DNA of 64,000 bases from an uncultured Clostridia bacterium. Its GTDB lineage: Bacteria; Bacillota; Clostridia; Christensenellales; UBA1242. The DNA is taken from assembly GCA_934746515.1 (NCBI GenBank), contig CAKVFH010000001.1:1-64000 (forward strand), read 5' to 3'. Shown here piece by piece: positions 48,501 to 57,500 of this stretch (positions are counted from its first letter, which is position 1; the number at the start of each line of letters is the position of its first letter). A model generated the notes under the pieces. It had not been told where the DNA came from. It worked only from the letters and a program-made list of their open reading frames with translations, and did not search any database. A program made the position numbers and the translations under genes.

Positions 48501-51500
48501 AACCTATGGCGATATGGAAGGATTAAACCATCCAACAAATATTGCTGGTGAAGGTATGGTTCACTTTGTTTATGTGTTTGCTGAATGGAGTGCAATTGAA
48601 TATACAATCGAATTCTATGGAAACCGTTTATATGGTTCAACAACACCAATCTTTAACACAAGTGGTGAGTTCAACAACGATTACTGCGACATTAGATTGT
48701 ATGTAAAATTCGATTCAAATAACTATTATCTTAAAAATGAAGATGGCACTATCATCGACAACTCAATCTTCAATGTTCTTGTTGATAGATATGGCTACAC
48801 TTGGACAGGTTGGTATTATATTTATGGCAACTACAAAAATGACATAATTTATTCCGACACAACCAAGAACAGAGATTCATATTTCCATTTCAATGATGAA
48901 TATATGATTATCCCTGGAACTTCAATGAGAGATGAAAACACATCTCCAAAAACATTTACAAACGATATCTTTAGCACTTTGTTTGGTTCAAGATCTCATG
49001 AATCTGACTTAACTGAAGATTTCACAACAATCAGATTATATGCTGGTTGGGAAGCTAACACCTACTCAATCATCTATAACACAGCTGACGCTGGAAGTGA
49101 TTTGCAATATTACAATGATGCTTATAGTCATTCAAATCTTGGCAAATCACAAAAATCAAACAAGAGTGTTGGTTCAACAAAAATCAATCTTGAACAATCA
49201 TTAACTCAAATGTCTGGAAAGAATATTGCAACAATCACATTTGATGATTCAAACAATACTTCATTCTTCCAATTGATCAGATCAGGTTATATTTTCAGAG
49301 GTTGGTCACTTTATAGAAACGACACTACTTCAGGTTCTTATGATGCAAATGATTCAAGTTTTGCACTTATGCAAAGCAACTATCAAAAACCATCACAAGT
49401 AACTGATCACTTACTTTTGAACAAAACTTATGCAACTGATGAATATGAAAACAATAAAGACACAAGTTGCACAACAACAAACGCATTTTTATACTACTTC
49501 TTGGAAGATAGTGATGAATATGTTTACGAAACATTGGGTGACAATGAAACTGAACGCGAAAGAGTGGTTGTTTACTACGCTTGCTGGGAAGCTAGAACAT
49601 ATCTCGTTTCGTTCAATGTCAACAATAGCTACACAAAGATAATGGATGATCCAAACGAAAAAGCTAGACAAATTCAGTCTTCAACAACTCCTGGACCAAT
49701 CAAAAACAAGAATGATAATGTTACATACAATGTGTTCGTAACATTTGATACAAGCGATTGGTTTGGTGTTCCTGTTGATGGCGGTGACAAGACTAGCTCA
49801 ATCATTTCACTTCTTTATGTTGAAAAACTTGGCTATTCATGGCTGGGTTGGTACACAACGCCAACACTTAATTGTGATACCGATGACGGAAGCTATATTT
49901 CATCAAAAGTATATGATGCACTCACCGGCGAAACTGGTGAAACACTTTTGACTTTGGATGCTAACACATTCTACAATGTTGCACAATACAGTTCAGAGTA
50001 TGACGGATACATTGCTAACAATGGTTACAATGCAACCGAAAAACAATGCTACCATTCAGGCACAATCACATTGTTTGCTGGATGGCAACAAAACACTTAT
50101 CAAGTTGAAGTTATTTCCCGTGATTCAAACACTGTTGGAAGCACTGGTGCAATCAACTGGAGCATCGGTTCAACACCTGCATTCTTCAGAGATAATGCAA
50201 CAGGTCTTTACAACGAAACTTACTATAACGGCGAAGATAAACCACTTTATCTATTAAATGTTTATTTTGATAGCAATGAGTTCTATATAACAAAACTTAT
50301 TGATGGGGAATATGTTCAAATCAATAAAACTGTTGCTGACGGAACAGAAAGATACAATTTGTATTATTTGCTTCTTGATAGATACGGCTACAGATGGAAT
50401 GGTTTCTACTACGATCTTGAAGGTCTCGCTCAAAACCAAATCGTTCCTGGACACACATCGGTTGGTTTAAGTGATTCTCCAAACTCTTATATTTCTAGTG
50501 GCGCTATTGCAATGTTTACAAACAGAACATATCAAGTTGCTAGCAGATATTATAGTGACATCGAAACAGATAAGAAATTCTACATTTTCGCATCTTGGGT
50601 TGCTAATGAATATAGCTTGATTTACGATTATCGTGATGCAAGCGAAAATTCAGTAAATGGAAACCTTGGTTCGACAAATGCAAGCATTATCACAACCGAT
50701 TTCACTCAAAAGATTTTGTTCGATAACACAAGAACAACACTTGGTTCACAGCTTTACTATTATCAAGTTAAAGCAAGTAGAATCGGTTACGATTTCTTGG
50801 GTTGGAACTTAAACACAGCAATGTTCAACGACGCAAGCTACAACGGAAATTATCCAGCAACATATTCAGTTGTTGATAATTTTGGAAATGTGAACGACGA
50901 CTTCTTCTTGAGAATGAACAACGACTTCATGAGTTACGACAACAAAATGATGCTTTATAGTCAATATTCTTCAGACAGCACAAACTCTGTTGAAACACTG
51001 GGTGACACAGAAAATGAACACTATATTGCTTTAATTGCTGTTTGGGTTGCTAGAGAATATAAACTCATTTTAAACGGAAACGACTCGTCAGAGAACAATG
51101 GTTCAACAAGCGTTGAATACAAAAACCCTGACAATGAAAATCTTGAAAACATTCATGTTGTGTTTGATACAAACAACTATATGCTTAAAGATTCAAGCGG
51201 CTCAATTGTTGATAATCAATATATAAACAAAGTTAAGTTTGATAGATTTGGTTATTCATTGTTGGGCTGGACTTACAACAAGGTTTATGCAAGAAACCTT
51301 AATACATCATCACCAAATTATTTGTATGATTTGGCTAATATGTTAATAAACAATCTTGCAAACGATAGCTACATTGCTAACAATGTTAATGAAACTGAAA
51401 AAACAATAACTGTTTATGCTTGCTGGAAAGCAAACGAATACACAATCAACTTTAACTATAACGCTCCAACAACAGGCAACCTAACACCAAATTATTCACT

Positions 51501-54500
51501 TTCTAACATTGACAGCTTCTCATCAAGAAATGTTGCAAGCATTATTGGTTCAACACTTTCAACAAGTCATAGTGAAACTATAAAAGTTACATTTGATGAA
51601 ACAATAAGAATTCCAAACATTTCAAGGAATGGTTACGATTTCTTGGGTTATGCACTTGACGGAGATTTGAGCATTGCCAGAATCTTCACACCAGGAAGCA
51701 ACAACACACCAATCATTCTTAATGATGAAACATATCATAATGGATCAAATTCATTCATTTATGATAACGACTCGCCAGAAACTCTTGGCGAAAAAACACT
51801 TAATGGTTCTGTTTATTCAATAAATGTCCACGCATTATGGTCTCCAATAAAATATTCTGTGAAAATCAATGCAAACACTTCTACTGGCTCATCACTTGCA
51901 TATATATTTGACATCAACACAGGAATATACCTTGTAACTCCTGCTATAGCCGATTTAGCTTACTTCATTGAATTTGATACAAACATCTGGTCAAAAGATA
52001 TTTCATATTCAAACAATGATTTAACTGAATTGATTTTCGGCAGAGTGGGTTATTCTTGGTCAGGTTTATATCCAACAATTGATTGCACACTTTCAGAGCG
52101 CATGATGAATGTTGAAGGTGAAATAGCCACTAGAACTTTGGATTCTTCACTATTTGATGACCTTGGCGAAAACATCAACTTGAGAACAAAAATCATTACA
52201 ATTTATGCTGGCTGGAATGCTAAAACTTACAATGTAAACATCAATCACAACCTATCTAACTTGGGCAATACATATAATGATGAGACAAGCAAGGTTTCAT
52301 TCTTAACAAACGGCACAGCATCTGCAACATACAATAAAACTATTTCTATTACATTTGATAGTGCGAACTGGTTGAACCTTCTCGGAAGAGATTCAGATAC
52401 AATTATGGATAGATACGGCTTCGATTGGAACTATTTGTATTCAACAAGTTACTCTGCAATTGGATCAGAAATCACAAGTTCAACAACACTCAACCTATCA
52501 TTGTTAAGCAATATCCTTTACGACAAACTTCTTGAAAATGTCAATCAAATTGATATTTTAAATGACTTTGACAACGAAACAGAATTTGAAGTATTTGCTC
52601 GTTGGAATGCACATATTTACACAGTTCAATTTAACTACAATGATGCTAGATATAATGGTTCTGGCTACACCAATGCAACAACCACAAAAGGCGGAACAGA
52701 AACTGAAATAGCTCAAGAATTCAAAGTTCAACTTGGGCAGACTTTGGCAGTTCCTGATATGTTCAGAGTCGGTTACAAATTTAAAGGTTGGATTATTGGT
52801 GACAAAGACGGAAGAATTTTGACAAGCATCACTGAAGAAGAATATGAAACATTTAGAATTGATGACAATGGCACATTTAATTATGATTATCTCAACCTTA
52901 TCGCATCAAGGCTATCAAATATGATTCCACTTTATTTCAAAAATTCTGATTCAGCTGATTTCACTAATGAAGTTTTGGGCGATGAAGATAAATCAGCAAC
53001 AGAAAGAAAAATTTATGTATTTGCACTTTACTCTTCAGTTGAGTTTAAGATTCGATTTGAGCTTAACGATTCAGCTGTAAACAATGGTTCAACAAAGGCA
53101 TTCTTCGAAAATGAAGGAGTATACAACTATGACACTTGCACCGCAACCTGCACAATCAAATTTGCATCTAACAACTGGGTAGGAGTTGATGATGTTAAGA
53201 TTGCAAGATTCGGTTACGATTGGACAGGTTGGTATTGCTCATCAACCACAAACGACAGCAACTTTGTTGTATTTAAAGATAACAAGCCAATGCTTGACTA
53301 TCTGTTATACACAAAACTGCAATTCGAAATTGGCGAAGATGAAGAAGATATTTACATTGTTCTATATGCTGGTTGGAAAGCTAAAAACTACACAGTGGTT
53401 TATGATGTTTCTTACACATCACCTGAAGCCGGGGGAACAAACATTTCTAACGATTTGACACAGTTCTCAACACTTCCAACAATAACTCAAACATTTACAT
53501 TTGATTCAAATGTGCCTGTTTACAAATTATCAAAGATTGGTTTTGATTTCATTGGTTGGTCATTCGATCCAGCAAAATACACCTATTCTATTGACACTGG
53601 AAAATCGACAAGAGAATCAAATCTTTCAATCATTTATCTCAACAATGTTGAAGAAAACTTTGGAATAATCAAATTTGGTAATATGAGTTATTTTGAAAAT
53701 AATCTCACGAATTACACTTATGACTCGATTGTTGATAACTCTGGAACTTCACTCATTTCATATCAAAATGACAATGAATTTATTTACTGCTTATATAACG
53801 ATGAAGCATGCACCGTTCGCGAAAGTTATGCAGATGGTTCAAGCACACACTTTGTTAAACTTTATGCAGTTTGGGCTCCAAAGACTTATCAAATCACTCT
53901 TAAGTTTAATGACGCGCAAGATTCAAACAATGGCTCAACAGATGCCTACATTTCAAAAGACCTTTGGTCATATAGTTTGCTTAACTTTGAAAACTATACA
54001 GAACAAGTTAGAAATGGAAATTCTGATTGGAAATGGTTTATCACAATCGACAAGCCATTTGGAAAACTCACATTAAGTGAAGCACAAATTGATAGATACG
54101 GCTACACATTCATGGGTTGGTATTTATTTGATGGGGCAGACGGATTGTTCGTTTCACCAAAGCAAGAAACAGCTTCAGTTCTCACAATTGACAAACTTGT
54201 TGAATATATCAATTATCTTGAAAGCCAAGGCTTGACAGCTAGCGAAAGTGAATTAGTATTGACCGCTCATTGGCAAGTTAATACTTATGAAATTTGCTAT
54301 GCGACAAACCCTATTGGCGGTTCAACGACTGTTTATCAAGTTAATGAAATTCAGCAGGGCAACAGCCAAACAAAATATTTTTACAACAGCACAATGCAAC
54401 AAACAATTGACTTTGATAGCAGAGCAGACTTCTCATTCATCCGCTTGGGTTACGATTTCAATGGCTACAGCTTTGTAAACTATTCAAAGTGGGAAGGTGA

Positions 54501-57500
54501 AACTCTCAACTACAAAAACGGCGCATCAAATATTATGCTCAACAAAACAAATATTATCAGTTCATCAACAAACAGATGCTATTTGTATTCAGAACCAACA
54601 AGATCTGATAAACTCGATGAAGATGTTGAATTTGAAGCTTATGGCGACAATGAAGCAAATCACTACATCGTAATTTATGTATTCTGGACAGCAATTGAAT
54701 ATGATATTACAGTTGCTATGAACAATTCTGGACTCTATAATTTCAACCAAGTTGACTCTGGCTACAAAGTTAGACTTAACCAAAATATTATAGACATGCC
54801 AAAGAATTCAACAGTTTTGAATAATGGTATATTTAGTCAACCAAATTACATTACATTTGCTGTTAAATTCGACTCTAGAATTTCAAGCGCTGTTTATAGA
54901 AACATCACAATCAACTATATGACTTTGATGGCAACGGGTTATACTTACACCGGTCTTAACACGAATCCTGACAAGTCACTTGGTGAAGATTTGAATCTTT
55001 CACTTGAAGGTAATATTTTGAATGAAGATTTATTCTATAAACTATTTATTTATTCTTACTCGACAGGCGATGATGGTTCACTCAATGAATATAAAACAGA
55101 ACTTGGTTTGTCATTCGAGCTAAATGAAGAAGATTTGACAATCACAAGAAATGATGATATTTATTCACAAAAGACATTCTCTCTATATGCTCAATATGAA
55201 ATTAACAAATACACAATTTCTATCCAAGATCTTGATTCTTCAGATTATGGTAAAGGTTTGTATAAGCTTATAAACAGCAAAGAGTATGACAATAGCATTA
55301 CAGATTTGAGTGAAGGTAAGGTTGAAAACTTGAATGTTGAATTCTTCTCGAATGAATATGCTATCATGCTTCCATCTAGCGGTGGTAAATATGTGTCAAA
55401 GATTTACTTGTCATACACAACAGACTTTGATGCAACACAGAGAATTTTATCATTCACATTGAGCCTTGACCAAACAACACATATTCTTACATTTGAAGGC
55501 AATAAGACAGATTACGAAGCACTAAATTATGTGTTTAACGGACTTGAACTTATTTGCGGGGAATATTCAAATAATGTATTCAATATCAATGACGACACAA
55601 TTTCAACGACAATTAACTATGCTGATTTCGTTGGCGGTTATTCATATTTGGCTTTGAAGTTTACAAACATCAAAACAAATATCAAGATTGCCTGCGAATA
55701 CTCAACACAACAGTATGAAGTTAATATCAAGAAAGTTGTTATCAATGATATTACAGACCCAACGGATCCAACAGGTGTTGCAACAGTATTTGTTGATTAT
55801 GGTCAATATACTCTTTCTGATATCATGACTCTTTACACCGACCAAGAATACGAAACAAGCCCTGTATGGTTCTATAACGAAGCTGTTGCTGGAAATGAAA
55901 TTCCAACAGGAGATTATACAAAATATATCACTCATGCACTTGTGCTTGTGGCTAGATATAATTTGTCTGACAGTTTTGAATCAAAGAGTGTTAAGTTCTA
56001 CACCTGGAACGATGGTGCAAGTTCATACAAACTCTACGATTCAGGCAAAGATTACATCTTCCAAGGCATTTCTGTAAGCGTCAATATTCTCGATAACTCA
56101 ACAACCATCAACCACTATGGTGCTATGAAGACCTTAAATGGTTCTAACTATAGTTGGACATGGGCTGATTCACCAAAATCAAACTTCTCATTCAAATTCA
56201 ATGCTTCTGACAGCGATTGGCTTGATTCGGGCGGTATTCCACAAACAAATAAATATTCTTCAATCTATGCAGCAAGATTAAAGAGTATTCCACAACTCAA
56301 TTTCGCTTATGGTGAAACATTTGCGGTTGGTTACATTTGTTTGAATGCTGAACAACTTTTAAGCAAAATCAACTCTGTTTTAAGTGAAAATGAAAAATAT
56401 ACTTATTCAACAATCTTGAATGTATTTGAAGAAAATATTTACTGGTCAGTTCTTGATATTGTTGATGATGTTGCTCAAATTAAATTTATGGGCGATTCAT
56501 CAAGCAAGCTTTACGGAAAAATCATACAAGCTCCAATTCTTACAACTGAAACTGAAATTCAATCAAATGTTTATGCAATCCAAGCATATTCAGATGTATC
56601 ATTCTCAATCACAGAAGATGCTAGACAATTCTTCACAACAACAGAAGACACTCTTAATGTTGAAGTTAAGAACTTCCAAGATACAATTTCTTACTTCGAA
56701 CCTAACTCTGATGTAATCAAATATTACAACAAGAACGAATTAAGATATGTTGTATTAAATGAATCTGAATTTAATGCTTACAACTATTATCGTTCACTTG
56801 GACTTTCAATTGAAACTGCACTTTCAAAAGTCATTGAGAACTTTAATATTACATCAGCAAAAATTCAATCTAGCATTGATATTTCGAGTGGCTATGTGTT
56901 CTTCTATTTCAACAAGATGCCGGATTATGATGTTCATTCAATCGTTGCTGTTTGTGAAAACTTCATCAAGAAGAACGCAAGCGCAATTGAATTCTATCCA
57001 ACATCAAACAGATTCTCATTCACTGAAATTTCAATTTCTTCAAGCACAAACACTGTTGATAATAAAGAAGAAATTTCAATTATCATCAACAAAAACTTGA
57101 TGAATACTGATTATGAAACAGGAAGCACTAAAGATACTAATGGTTCAATTTATGGTAAATCTAACTTAAGATTCACAATGCTCAATACAAATCAAATTCT
57201 TGATTTTGTTGCAAGTGCATCTAAAGTTGCATATCTCACAAGCAATATCGAAAACTTAACAATTGACACCACTGGAACATTTAGAAGAATTAACAAAGAT
57301 TCATTCATTGTTGCATTCCTTGTTGATGAAAATGAAACAATCATTTCAGTTGCTCCAAACTTCATTTATGTAAACACCAGCGACTATGTTTACAAACTTA
57401 TCTACATTTCAGACTTGATGTTCCTTGACAATAAGGTTGACAATTCTCTCGTTATTGCCGACGGAAAACTTATTTACTCAAACATCAATTCAAACATGAT

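Noticed and set aside
26401..54975. CRISPR array or recent DNA-level tandem duplication
   Set aside because: Repeats are protein-level and diverged in DNA, with no constant short repeat and spacer layout and no cas genes.
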